From assembly GCA_017084465.1 (NCBI GenBank), contig CP070896.1:2097001-2161000 (forward strand): DNA of 64,000 nucleotides, read 5' to 3'. The first letter of the stretch is position 1; every line of letters starts with the position of its first letter. The position numbers were made by a program, and so were the translations under genes. Of this stretch, positions 51,533-61,175 are shown piece after piece. Source of the stretch: Lacrimispora xylanisolvens (GTDB lineage Bacteria > Bacillota > Clostridia > Lachnospirales > Lachnospiraceae). Below the pieces are notes generated by a model. It was not told the DNA's origin. It saw nothing but the letters and a program-made list of their open reading frames with translations, and did not search any database.

Positions 51533-53092
51533 TTAATCATTTGTCTGAGCTGATAGCACACCAAATAAAAGCCATAATATTGGGGTAACTAAAGGAACAC
51601 TTAAATTAACACTGGCCTGAGCACAATAACATATTATTGCAAAAACAACTGCTATTATAGATATATTATTTATATTTTTCTTTATTGCATGCTTCACAAG
51701 TATAAACACAAAAGTTATATATGATAATAATCCTAATGCCCCGACTGTTATTAGTAAATGTAAATATTCGTTATGGGCACTATCAAATAACTGATGATAT
51801 GGATTCCCAGCTGTTTTCTCCAAAAGTAATATACCAAATGTTTCCGGACCAAATCCTACAAGTTTTTTAAATACCGAAAACGAATTGTAACTTTCCATAG
51901 CATTTCTCCATATATATCCCCTATGAGTTCCCCAATCATCATTAAATGTAAGATAAGATGCTAAATTCCCATATTTTTCACTATTACCTGAAAAAGTACA
52001 ATCAAAAACGCCGTAGGCTATACTTAAAAAGATCAAAAATATAAACAATAGCCAAACACATTGTAGTTTTTTCCCTAATTCAATAGCTTTGTTTTTTTTA
52101 TAGTAATCGGTTAGGCACCAAGTTCCAATAATTAGCCATATGGCAACCAATAGGACCGGAAACCACATATAACTTATTATTAAGTTATATGAACTGTCTA
52201 TTCCCATCACCGTACCTTTAAAAGAGTCATTGATCCAACCTATTACTTTCATTACAGAAAAAAAAGTGGCCAATATTATAAGATATCGTTTTACACCATT
52301 ACTGTTTTTAAATATGAACAACGGCAAAAAACCAAACAGTGCTCCGAGTGAAAGATATGCATTATCACTATTTCCCATAATAATCGCAAAAAAGCCAATA
52401 GTCATACTAATATAATAAAATGTTATTTTTTTCCATTGCTTTGTCGATGAAAATAAAACTGTAGATAAAGCTATAATCATGCCAATATATGACGTATAAG
52501 TGTTTATATTTCCAATTGTTGACACAAAAATATTTTTCTGTTCTTCTAACATACCAATCTTAAATTTGAATAAATCCATATTAAAGTAATCTGTTATGCC
52601 TAACGCACATACTATAACTCCGGACAATATAATTAAGTCCAAAAACCAAGGTTTAAATTTCCACAACTTTGATACACAAAAATAAGCTGTAATATACCAT
52701 ATATATAGAAAAAGCCCCGTAAATCTACCTTCATTTCCCCAAAAGGATTCATAAAGATAATCAGATGATAATGTCGAAAGAATTACAATTAAGAGAAATG
52801 TCAATATTAAATAATCTGTTTTATTCAATGATCTAAATAATTTATTAATTGATACTTCTCCATTAAATTTTTTTTTTTTGATTTTACCGTCAAAAGTAAC
52901 CCGATATTAAAATTACCATAGTAATTGTGCAAAAAAACAATAGTAATAATATTTAAACACCATAATATCAAAATATTTATCTCTTATAACTAAAGGTAAA
53001 CCAAATCCAACCAAACATACATATACGTCTAAAATTCTTAATATAAATTTATTATCTTTATTATCTTCTATTTCATGTACTACCGTCATCAT
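51533..53092 (-). pseudogene. O-antigen ligase/polymerase-like (Wzy/WaaL) membrane protein, N-terminus frameshifted
   Basis: The intact 431-residue part has ten or more membrane helices and the large extracytoplasmic loop of the Wzy_C family (VGFGPETFGILLLEK; LFDSAHNEYLHLLITVGALG, where the HNEYL motif is diagnostic). Upstream, ATG 53092 behind AAAGGAAAA begins MMTVVHEIEDNKDNKFILRI with a further helix (VCLVGFGLPLVIRDKYFDI). Two or more shifts between about 52940 and 52870, including a run of twelve A/T bases, disconnect it. The protein would polymerise units or ligate finished chains outside the membrane. It has its own promoter. Confidence 0.83.
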
Positions 53093-53142
53093 ACATTTTC
53101 CTTTCGTTAATTTTACTTTTTATTGTTCCATAATTGTTTTAA

Positions 53143-53171
53143 AGTATAACACCTTATAAAAAAGATAGCAA
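53143..53171 (-). promoter_or_regulatory. Sigma-A promoter for the polymerase-like gene
   Basis: TTGCTA (53171-53166) and TATACT (53148-53143) on the minus strand, 17 bases apart, about 50 bases before the ATG at 53092. Confidence 0.62.
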
Positions 53172-53864
53172 CTTAATAAACCTTTAAGATTTAGTATGAT
53201 TCCGTTCTGACTCCTTTAGCAAACATATTGCTTTCAGGTAGGTTTTCATAATTATTGGATTTTCTGTCATACTTATAAATAAATTTATATCACCAATTTT
53301 AACCCTATAAAAATTGCTTGAAGCCATCTCTATTAATGATCTACAAGCAATGTCTGTAGAGACAGATATCCTTGTATTTTATATGATATGATGTAATGGT
53401 GGTCAAAGCTTTCTTTACAAATGCAAAATCATTTTAGACAAGGATCATTTCACCAGGTCACTTGGGTCATTAAGCGTTTGCTTCTCCTAAGATCGTCAGA
53501 GTCCCTTTTTGGAAGTACTACGAGTAGGACCTGAAGCTAATTCGGATCAACTTTAAAAAGGCGAAACACGAGAGCAAAAATAACTATGGCTCAATGTCTC
53601 AGTATAATTATTGGACTCATATAATGTAAGAATGATTTCATGGATATACGATAAATAAAGTCTCATCATAATTACAAACAATAATTGAATGATTAAATTT
53701 TAAAATCAATGAGTGTGGTTTTAGATTCAAAAAGTGCACGCTAATACGTATAAGTCATGAAAAAAAATTATTAAATACTATAAATATAGCATTACAAATG
53801 GAGTTACAGAAGGATTTTTGGTATCTGGAGTCGAATAAGCCCGATCTACTATAGATAAAGAATT
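53172..53864. other. About 690 bp without a recognisable gene
   Basis: No reading frame of useful length or known motif was found on either strand. Stop codons are frequent. The part from about 53400 to 53600 is less AT-rich than its surroundings and could be an old gene or IS relic, but I cannot name it. This spacer separates the polysaccharide locus from the cell-wall-binding protein cluster. Confidence 0.5.
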
Positions 53865-53892
53865 AAAAAAGGGTGCGATAAAAATCGCACCC
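53865..53892 (-). terminator. Strong intrinsic terminator
   Basis: On the minus strand GGGTGCGAT, a TTTT loop and ATCGCACCC form a perfect 9-bp stem followed by TTTTTT, just 14 bases after the stop of the cell-wall-binding protein at 53906. Confidence 0.92.
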
Positions 53893-53905
53893 CGCATAAT
53901 TTTTT

Positions 53906-55648
53906 TTAGTTCTCAGTATAAACTCTTGAGATAGTTCCGTCAGAACCTACTGTATAGCAACGATCATTTCCGTCTTTTACTTTTGTTTTGCTCTTCTGAA
54001 CAGCACCAGAAGTATTTACAAGTCTGTATTCAACATTTGCCAGTTTTTCAGTAGCAATCTTAGATGTTAAATTAAAGTCTTCTGAATACTTTGACGTATC
54101 AGCTACACTAGAGCTAACTCCAAGTGCTCTGATAAATTCATCAGTTGTAAGCAGAGTTACATGAGTAACATTGTCTCCACTCTTATTGATCTTAACAACA
54201 GCATACTTATCTTCTTTATCAGCTGCCATTAACATACCAGACTGATAATATTTCTTATTATCAATACCAGTTTTTCCTGATCCCTTAAAGCTACCGGATT
54301 TATTGAACAGGAAGCTTGCATTATCACCATCAATAGCAATATTCTGCTTGCCAGTCTTCATTGATCCGTCTTCGCCACCACCAAAGTAGTACAGCTTATA
54401 ACCTTCTTTTTCCCAAGAAGAAGCATGCTTCTTAAATCCATCTATAGTATCGAATTTGAAGTCACTTGCATCAATTCCACTAACTAATTGATTAGCAGCA
54501 GCTGGTGCATTGCTAGTATCTTTTTTCTGAATGCTAACGATGGTCTTATTGTCAGTGTCAAGCTTAATGAATCTGAAGCCATCAAGCATAACTCCCTTTT
54601 CATTAAATGCATATTTCTTACCATTGATAGTCTTAAGCTCACTAGCAACTAATTTACCATCTTTATCACCATAATACCAGTTCTCAGAATCATCGCTATA
54701 ATCGCCATCATCTAAATAAGAATCTGGTACTACCTGGAACCAACCCTTTGTTCTTCTAGCACCATCTTCTGGAGATCCATAATATCTGAATCCTTCAGTA
54801 TATGCTGCACTACCATAAGTAGCAGTAATACCTGGTGTAGCAACTGTAGAATATGTTGGTGTAGCACTCCAGTTAACCCACTCTGCATTCATACGGCCGT
54901 CTTCATCAAAGCTATATTTCTTACCATTGATAGTTTCGCCGTTCTTGTTTTCCATCTTTTTACCGTTGCTCTTGAAATAGAACCAACGATCCTGATCCTC
55001 ATCATCAAAAACATTCTTGCTGGAAGCACCGATTTCCTGAGAGCCATCCCACTGAGTGTCTTTGATATGAAGATATGACCATCCAATTGCCTGGGCTCCA
55101 TCATTCTCGTCGCCACAATAATAAACACCATTGCCTGCTCTCCAAGCATCATCGGTTGTGTCTCTCTGGCCATCTGCTGCAATCCAGCCATAAAGCATCT
55201 TACCTTCATTATCGAAGATATACTTTTTACCATTAATAGTCTTGAAAGATGCTGTGCTGCTTCCGCTAGCGCCCTTGTAAGCTTTACCGTTAGATCCGAA
55301 ATAATACCAATGATTTGCTGGCTCATTCTCGTCTGATCCGTCAAAATCAGAGTTCTCAACAGATACCCATTTATTTGTTACCATGGAACCGTTGTCATCT
55401 ACATAGTAATAGTTATCATTGTATTCAACTATTAAATCTGTAGACATTTCACCGTTTCCATCAAGATAGAACCAATTATCACCAGATTTCTCCCATTTGT
55501 CTTCTACCTTGTCTCCGCTCTTGTCATAGTACACCCATGTACCATTTTCTTCCTGCCAGCCAGTAGCTGCGAAAGAGGACATGGAAGCGCCTAATGCCAG
55601 CAGTGCTGCTGTAGATAAAACAGCAACTAATTTAGTCTGCTTTCTCAT
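53906..55648 (-). CDS. Secreted cell-wall-binding repeat protein
   Basis: ATG 55648 follows GGAGAG and starts a signal peptide (MRKQTKLVAVLSTAALLALG) cut near SSFAA. The mature protein of about 555 residues consists of choline/glucan-binding-type repeats: W..E.G.W.YYD, NWFYLDGNGEM, YYYVDDNGSMVTNKW, KTINGKKYIFDNEGKMLYGW and others, at least ten. Many are the longer, acidic variety with inserts such as VSVENSDFDGSDENEPANHW. No catalytic domain is seen; the last 150 residues are less repetitive. It probably binds phosphocholine or wall glycan at the surface. It is divergent from the choline-activation gene and has its own promoter and terminator. Confidence 0.88.
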   Translation of the reverse strand: MRKQTKLVAVLSTAALLALGASMSSFAATGWQEENGTWVYYDKSGDKVEDKWEKSGDNWFYLDGNGEMSTDLIVEYNDNYYYVDDNGSMVTNKWVSVENSDFDGSDENEPANHWYYFGSNGKAYKGASGSSTASFKTINGKKYIFDNEGKMLYGWIAADGQRDTTDDAWRAGNGVYYCGDENDGAQAIGWSYLHIKDTQWDGSQEIGASSKNVFDDEDQDRWFYFKSNGKKMENKNGETINGKKYSFDEDGRMNAEWVNWSATPTYSTVATPGITATYGSAAYTEGFRYYGSPEDGARRTKGWFQVVPDSYLDDGDYSDDSENWYYGDKDGKLVASELKTINGKKYAFNEKGVMLDGFRFIKLDTDNKTIVSIQKKDTSNAPAAANQLVSGIDASDFKFDTIDGFKKHASSWEKEGYKLYYFGGGEDGSMKTGKQNIAIDGDNASFLFNKSGSFKGSGKTGIDNKKYYQSGMLMAADKEDKYAVVKINKSGDNVTHVTLLTTDEFIRALGVSSSVADTSKYSEDFNLTSKIATEKLANVEYRLVNTSGAVQKSKTKVKDGNDRCYTVGSDGTISRVYTEN

Positions 55649-55714
55649 AATTAATGCACTCTCCTTTTTTCTTTTTGAAATACTTTCTGAAATTCCTAAT
55701 AGCATTACGAGGTA

Positions 55715-55743
55715 ATTATACTTCCTATAATGGAAATTATCAA
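55715..55743 (-). promoter_or_regulatory. Sigma-A promoter for the cell-wall-binding protein
   Basis: TTGATA (55743-55738) and TATAAT (55720-55715) on the minus strand with a 17-base spacer, about 67 bases before the ATG at 55648. Confidence 0.75.
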
Positions 55744-56011
55744 TACTTTTTTTACTTTTTTTGCATATTTTGCATATTCAAAAAAATATTAACAATTCCG
55801 GAAGAAGCTATCAATTCCTCCATCACATGGAACATTATAATACATTTTTTGTAAAAATGCTATAACATTTATCTGTTCAATTTCTTACAGAATTATTACA
55901 GAATGGCATTTTTTAGGGTAAATTGTTTTTTAAAAATACACGCGCCCGATTTGAAGCTAAAATCCTTATTTTATCCGCATTTTCTACAATTTCTGCAAGG
56001 TTAAACATCTA

Positions 56012-56039
56012 TTGATTTTTACCAGTTCAATGGTATAAT
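56012..56039 (+). promoter_or_regulatory. Sigma-A promoter for the choline-activation gene
   Basis: TTGATT and TATAAT with 16 bases between them, about 78 bases before the ATG at 56117. GGAGG sits just before that ATG. Confidence 0.72.
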
Positions 56040-56116
56040 GTTCATATAAATTTACACTATTATAATTTTGAACATCAGATCGTACCCAATTTAATATATG
56101 TGGAGGTTATACTACT

Positions 56117-57942
56117 ATGAATCGTAATGTTATTATCTGCCGTCTGATTCTTGAAAATCCGGCAGTCACACAAAGAGAGATTTCACAAGAACTTATGGTT
56201 TCACTTGGTACCGCAAACAGTCTGGTTAAGGATTGTATGGAAAAAGGATTAATCGCACCTGGTAAGATGAATGAATCCTACGAACTCCTTCCTGCCGGAA
56301 AAGCACTTCTGGATGAACATAAAGTTGACGGTGCCGTAATTATTGCTGCCGGCTTCGGATCCCGTTTTGTTCCGTTGACCTTTGAAACGCCAAAAGGGCT
56401 CTTAGAAGTATTCGGCGAGCGCATGATCGAACGCCAGATCCGTCAGCTTCATGAATCCGGTATCTATGATATCACAATCGTAGTGGGATACCTGAAAGAG
56501 AAATTCGAGTATCTTATAGATAAATATAAGGTTAAGCTTCTTTATAATCCTGAATACTCTAAAAAGAATACTCTGGCTACCATTTACCACGCCAGGGAGT
56601 TATTCAAAAACAGAAATATGTACCTGCTTTCCTCTGATAACTGGATGCGCCATAATATGTATCACTCCTACGAAGGAGGAGCCTGGTACTCCTCCTCTTA
56701 TATGGAAGGAGAAACCTCTGAATGGTGTTTTAATTATAATAAGAAGGGACGCATTTTAAATGTAACAGTTGGTGGGCAGGACAAATGGGTAATGTACGGA
56801 CCAGTCTTTTTCTCCAAGTCCTTCTCAGATCAGTTTCTGCCTGTACTGGAAGCTTATTATGAGATTCCTGGAACCGAACAGTTTTATTGGGAAAATGTCT
56901 TAATGGAGATGCTCTCAGGTGAAACCGCAAAACGACTTCCAGAATTTTCTGAAGCAGGACGTGAAATTGAGCTGTATATCAACCGGAGACCGGCTGACGA
57001 GGTTTATGAATTTGAAAATCTGGAAGAGCTGCGCCGGTTCGATATCAAGTATCAGCACCGCTCTGACAATGAGGCTCTAGAGCTGGTCTCCAAGGTTTTC
57101 TCTGTTCCCGAGTCTGAAATCACGGAGATTAGATGTTTAAAAGCGGGTATGACCAACAAATCCTTCCTGTTTAAGATCAAAGACCGTCATTATATCTGCA
57201 GAATTCCTGGCCCCGGTACGGAGCTGCTGATTAACAGACAACAGGAGAAGGCTGTTTATGATGCGTTATCTCAATATGATATTACAGAAAAGGTTATCTA
57301 CTTTAATGGTGAGACAGGGTATAAAATTGCAGAATATTATGAAGGTGCTCACAATGCCAATCCCAATAGTCTTGAGGAGATCGAACGATGTATGGCTCTT
57401 GTACGGGAATTTCACAAATCGGGTATTGAGGTTTCTCACACCTTTGATTTCCAGGAACGGATTGATTTTATGAAAACCTCTGCAGAAAATATGGAGCCAT
57501 TCCCTTTGAGGATTATTCAGATGTCCGTGGTCAGATGTGTGAGCTGCTAAATAAATTAGAGAAACTGGGACATAAAAAAGTTTTGTCTCATCTGGATACG
57601 GTAGTGGACAACTTCTTAATGCTTCCCAATGGAACAGTTCGTCTCATCGACTGGGAGTATGCGGGCATGTGTGATCCACTTGTTGATATATCCATGTGTG
57701 CAATCTATTCCTATTATAATGAAGAAGAAACTGACCGGCTGATTGAAATATATCTGAAGCGGACTCCAACCACGGAAGAACGCTATACGGTTTATGCTTA
57801 CATGGCTCTGGGTGGCTTTTTATGGAGCCTCTGGGCTATTTATAAGGCATTTCTGGGAGAGGAATTTGGCGAATACACCATAATCATGTATCGATATGCA
57901 AAAACATACTATAAGAAATGTATGGAGCTTCCGAATATTTGA
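56117..57942 (+). pseudogene. Winged-helix/cytidylyltransferase/choline-kinase fusion (LicC-LicA-like), one frameshift
   Basis: Residues 1-65 form a winged helix (ILENPAVTQREISQELMVSL). Residues about 75-300 are a nucleotidyltransferase (VIIAAGFGSRFVPLTFETPK; VGYLKEKFEYL; LLSSDNW) like LicC, which makes CDP-choline. The rest is a choline/ethanolamine-kinase fold like LicA (RIPGPGTELLINRQQEK; VLSHLDTVVDNFLML; LIDWEYAGMCDP). A one-base loss in the A4 run at 57486-57489 splits it; restoring it joins KTSAEK to YGAIPFEDYSDVRG, total about 608 residues. It should phosphorylate and activate choline for transfer to a surface glycan. The winged helix suggests self- or substrate-linked regulation. It is surrounded by repeat proteins that bind phosphocholine. 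Confidence 0.87.
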
Positions 57943-58006
57943 CATTTTTTGGAAATTTGTCTGCAAATCGTAATAAAATGTTTAGGTATTATGATTTGCA
58001 CTATGT

Positions 58007-58012
58007 TATAAT
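58007..58012 (+). promoter_or_regulatory. Putative extended -10 element
   Basis: TATAAT preceded by TGT lies about 50 bases before the ATG at 58062; no good -35 is at the normal distance. Confidence 0.4.
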
Positions 58013-58061
58013 GTCTCTATGTGTAATTTAGAAATAGCTGGAACAGGAGGAAGAGAACGGT

Positions 58062-59155
58062 ATGCGATACGGAAAGAAAACAGCGGCTCTGCTGCTTGCA
58101 GGACTGATAGGAACCGCAGCTTTGATACCGGCTAATACAGCCTGGGCTGCGACAGGCTGGGTTAAGGAAGGTTCTCAGTGGAAATATTTTGATGCAGATG
58201 GATCCGTCCATAAAGGCTGGGTTAAGACATCTGACGGCACGTTTTATTATCTTGATTTAACTACCGGTATCATGGCGACAGGCTGGAAGCAGATTAACGG
58301 GAACTGGTATTATTTCCATTCTAATGGATCTATGGCTACCAAGTGGATCAAGGACAACGGAAAGTATTATTATCTCATGGACGATACCGGAGTTCTTGTA
58401 AAAGGATGGCTTAAAATAGGCAACAGTTACTACTATATGAAGGGTGACGGTGCCATGGCTACCGGCTGGAGAGATATGGATAACGGCTGGTTCTATTTTA
58501 AGGAAGACGGCACCTGCGTCATCGGTTGGGGACAGGTTGGTAATGACTGGTTTTATTTCGGTTCTGATGGAAAGATGATAACCGGCTGGAAACAGATTGA
58601 CAACGCCTACTATTATCTGAATGCTGATTCCAAGTCAGTATTAGGAAAGATGATGACTGGCTGGCTAAGTGACGGTACCAATAAGTACTATATGGATACC
58701 AGCAATGGTAAGATGGCTCATGGCTGGAAGCAGATTGAAGGAGCCTACTATTATTTCGGCGACTCAGGACATATGACTACCGGTTGGGTTCAGCTTTCAG
58801 GTGTTTATTATTATCTGGATCCTTCAACTGGAAAGATGGCAGCGAATACCACACTCACAATAGATGGAAAGAGCTATAGCTTCGCTTCCAACGGAGCATA
58901 TCAGAACGGCTCTTCTGGAACACCAACGGGATCTTCTAACAGTAATACTCCCGGAGGTACCGACAGCAACAGCAGCGCGCCCCAGGAGGTTCTTCTACAT
59001 CGAATTCCGGAGGACCAGGCGGATCATCTACAGGAGCGGGTAATTTAAGCAGCCCTCCCACCAGTCAGTCCAATGATACACCGGGCGGAACGTCTAATTC
59101 TTCCGGCAGCGGTACCTATCAGTTAGCACCTGGATTAACCAGCGGACCAGGTTGA
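58062..59155 (+). pseudogene. Secreted cell-wall-binding repeat protein with Gly/Ser-rich tail, one frameshift
   Basis: GGAGGAAGAG precedes ATG 58062. The signal peptide (MRYGKKTAALLLAGLIGTAA) is cut near AWAA. About eleven 20-residue repeats follow (ATGWKQINGNWYYFHSNGSM and relatives), the classic choline-binding pattern GW...W.YY...G.M. A low-complexity Ser/Gly/Asn/Pro tail starts near residue 285. At a C4 run (58980-58983) one base appears lost: the present frame ends at 59048, whereas the next frame continues GGSSTSNSGGPGGSST and ends QLAPGLTSGPG at 59155. No enzymatic domain is seen. Confidence 0.82.
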
Positions 59156-59175
59156 TCATTGACCGGATTTTTTCT

Positions 59176-59220
59176 GTGTGGGTATCTGCACCTTTCCGCA
59201 GATGCCCTCACTTATTTTTT
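59176..59220 (+). terminator. Intrinsic terminator
   Basis: GTGTGGGTATCTGC and GCAGATGCCCTCAC pair with one mismatch and one wobble around an 8-base loop, followed by TTATTTTTT, about 20 bases after the stop at 59155. This supports 59155 as the true end of the preceding gene. Confidence 0.85.
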
Positions 59221-59283
59221 GGCCTTTTTATGTACATATATAATTGTATTAATGATACTTAAGGAACAAAGGAGGATATTACA

Positions 59284-61110
59284 TTGAGACACACGAAAAT
59301 CAGCATGCGTTTTGCCACAGCTGCACTCAGCGTTTTGATTGGTATGTCGGCCGGATTCTATCCGGCTATGAGCACTCAGGCAGCACCGTATGAACGGGTT
59401 AATGGTTACTATCAGTTAAAAGACGGCACAGTGATTAAAGAAGCAATTGCCAGAGGAATTGATGTATCCCGCTGGCAGGGAAATGTGGACTGGACAGCGG
59501 TTGCTGCCAATGATGTCAGTTTCGTAATGCTTGGAACCCGTTCCAAAGGTGTGACTGATCCTAACTTTCACACAAATGTACAGGGTGCCTCAGCAGCTGG
59601 GCTGAAGGTAGGCGCCTATATCTATTCTCTGGCTACCACTACCGATATGGCAAGAGCAGAGGCAGATTTTGTCCTGGATTTAGTTAAAGATTACCCCATT
59701 TCTTTTCCTATTGCCTTTGACGCAGAAGACAGTTCCACACTGGGTACTCTTCCACCTTATCAGGTAAGCCAGATCATCAATGCATTTTGTGACCGAATAA
59801 GAGAAGCCGGGTATCATCCCCTTGTCTATGCCAACGATTACTGGCTGTCTAATAAGATTGATTTATCTCAGATGAAATATGACATCTGGGTTGCCCGCTA
59901 TGAAGCAAAGCATACGTTCCAGAATCCGGTTATGTGGCAGGTAACCAGCACCGGACAGATTCAGGGAATTAACGGAAATGTAGATATTGATTTTCTTTAT
60001 CAGGATTTAACACCCAAGCTTCCAGGTAATCTTTGGAGAAAAATCGGAGACAAAACTTACTATTACCAGAATTACGCCATGCAAAAGAATACCTGGATCA
60101 ATGATGGAACGGGCTGGTTTTATATGAATAATGAAGGACAGGCTTCTACCGGTTGGTTTGATAAGGATGGGCAGCGCTATTATCTCGATGATACCAATGG
60201 ACGGATGTTCACCGGTTGGAAACAGCTTTCAGACAAATGGTATTTCTTCAATGCAAGCGGCTCCATGAATACCGGATGGCTTCTGGACAATGGTGCTAAA
60301 TATTATTTAAATTCTGACGGTTCCATGGCTACCGGATGGGTCGATTTAAACGGGCAGCATTACTACATGAGCGACACATCAGGGCAGATGAAGACCGGAT
60401 GGATTGATCTCAACGGAAAGCGTTATTTCTTACAAGACAGTGGTGTTATGTCGACTGGTTGGCTTGATTTAAATAACAAACGGTATTATTTAAATAATGA
60501 CGGTTCCATGGTAACAGGCTGGCACACAGATGGAATGACCAAATATTACATGGCGGAAGATGGCAGTGCCACTTCTGGATGGAAGCAGCTGGATAACAGC
60601 TGGTATTACTTTAATACCAATGGCAGCATGAGTACCGGATGGGTCGATGCAGACGGAAGCTGGTATTACATGGAGAGCGATGGTAAGATGCACTCTGGTT
60701 GGCTTGATGACCGTGGCGCTAAGTATTATTTAAGCAACTCATCTGGTAAGATGACCGTCGGTTGGAGACAGGTGGATGGCAGCTGGTATTATTTCGGAGA
60801 TAGCGGGGCTATGGCTTCCGGTATGATAACCGTTAACGGCAAACAGTATTATTTAAATCCGTCTGACGGTAAGATGAAAGTATCAGAAACATTTGCGATT
60901 GATGGTGTTTCCTATACTGCTGATGCAAGCGGTATCTGCACCTTAACTCCTGCGGAGACTACTCAGGAGACTACTGGTGAAACACAAACTGCTACTCCTG
61001 GTACAACACCACAAAATAACTCTACTGGGTCAGGTAACACGAACTCAGGTAATACAGGAACGGCAAGCGAAACTGCTCCAGGTAAAGAGATTGGGCCTGG
61101 AATACATTAA
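59284..61110 (+). CDS. GH25 lysozyme with choline-binding-type repeats
   Basis: AAAGGAGGA lies eight bases before TTG 59284. A signal peptide (RFATAALSVLIGMSAGF) ends near TQAA. Residues about 55-240 are a GH25 muramidase: RGIDVSRWQGNVDW, KVGAYIYSL and the catalytic acids in PIAFDAEDSS; YANDYWLSNKID and DIWVARYEA follow. About thirteen wall-binding repeats (TGWKQLSDKWYFFNASGSMN type) cover residues 255-560, then a Thr/Ser/Gly-rich tail. It should cut peptidoglycan between MurNAc and GlcNAc, tethered through the repeats to phosphocholine or a wall polymer. It probably takes part in growth or separation, not phage lysis, as no holin is near and it has a signal peptide. Confidence 0.92.
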   Translation: MRHTKISMRFATAALSVLIGMSAGFYPAMSTQAAPYERVNGYYQLKDGTVIKEAIARGIDVSRWQGNVDWTAVAANDVSFVMLGTRSKGVTDPNFHTNVQGASAAGLKVGAYIYSLATTTDMARAEADFVLDLVKDYPISFPIAFDAEDSSTLGTLPPYQVSQIINAFCDRIREAGYHPLVYANDYWLSNKIDLSQMKYDIWVARYEAKHTFQNPVMWQVTSTGQIQGINGNVDIDFLYQDLTPKLPGNLWRKIGDKTYYYQNYAMQKNTWINDGTGWFYMNNEGQASTGWFDKDGQRYYLDDTNGRMFTGWKQLSDKWYFFNASGSMNTGWLLDNGAKYYLNSDGSMATGWVDLNGQHYYMSDTSGQMKTGWIDLNGKRYFLQDSGVMSTGWLDLNNKRYYLNNDGSMVTGWHTDGMTKYYMAEDGSATSGWKQLDNSWYYFNTNGSMSTGWVDADGSWYYMESDGKMHSGWLDDRGAKYYLSNSSGKMTVGWRQVDGSWYYFGDSGAMASGMITVNGKQYYLNPSDGKMKVSETFAIDGVSYTADASGICTLTPAETTQETTGETQTATPGTTPQNNSTGSGNTNSGNTGTASETAPGKEIGPGIH

Positions 61111-61126
61111 ATGATGATTTAGGAAA

Positions 61127-61153
61127 AGGCCTGGGAATCGGAATCCCAGGCCT
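61127..61153. terminator. Bidirectional intrinsic terminator
   Basis: AGGCCTGGGA and TCCCAGGCCT form a perfect 10-bp stem with a 7-base loop, followed on the plus strand by TCTCTTATTCTTT. It lies between the convergent lysozyme and Rpn-type genes and could serve both. Confidence 0.85.
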
Positions 61154-61175
61154 CTCTTATTCTTTGATTTTATGT

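Noticed and set aside
53400-53600. Possible IS or gene relic in the 53.2-53.9 kb spacer
   Set aside because: The base composition shifts slightly, but no motif or frame could be assigned.
59284-61110. Phage endolysin within a prophage
   Set aside because: The lysozyme has a signal peptide and long wall-binding repeats, and no holin, tail or capsid gene is near.
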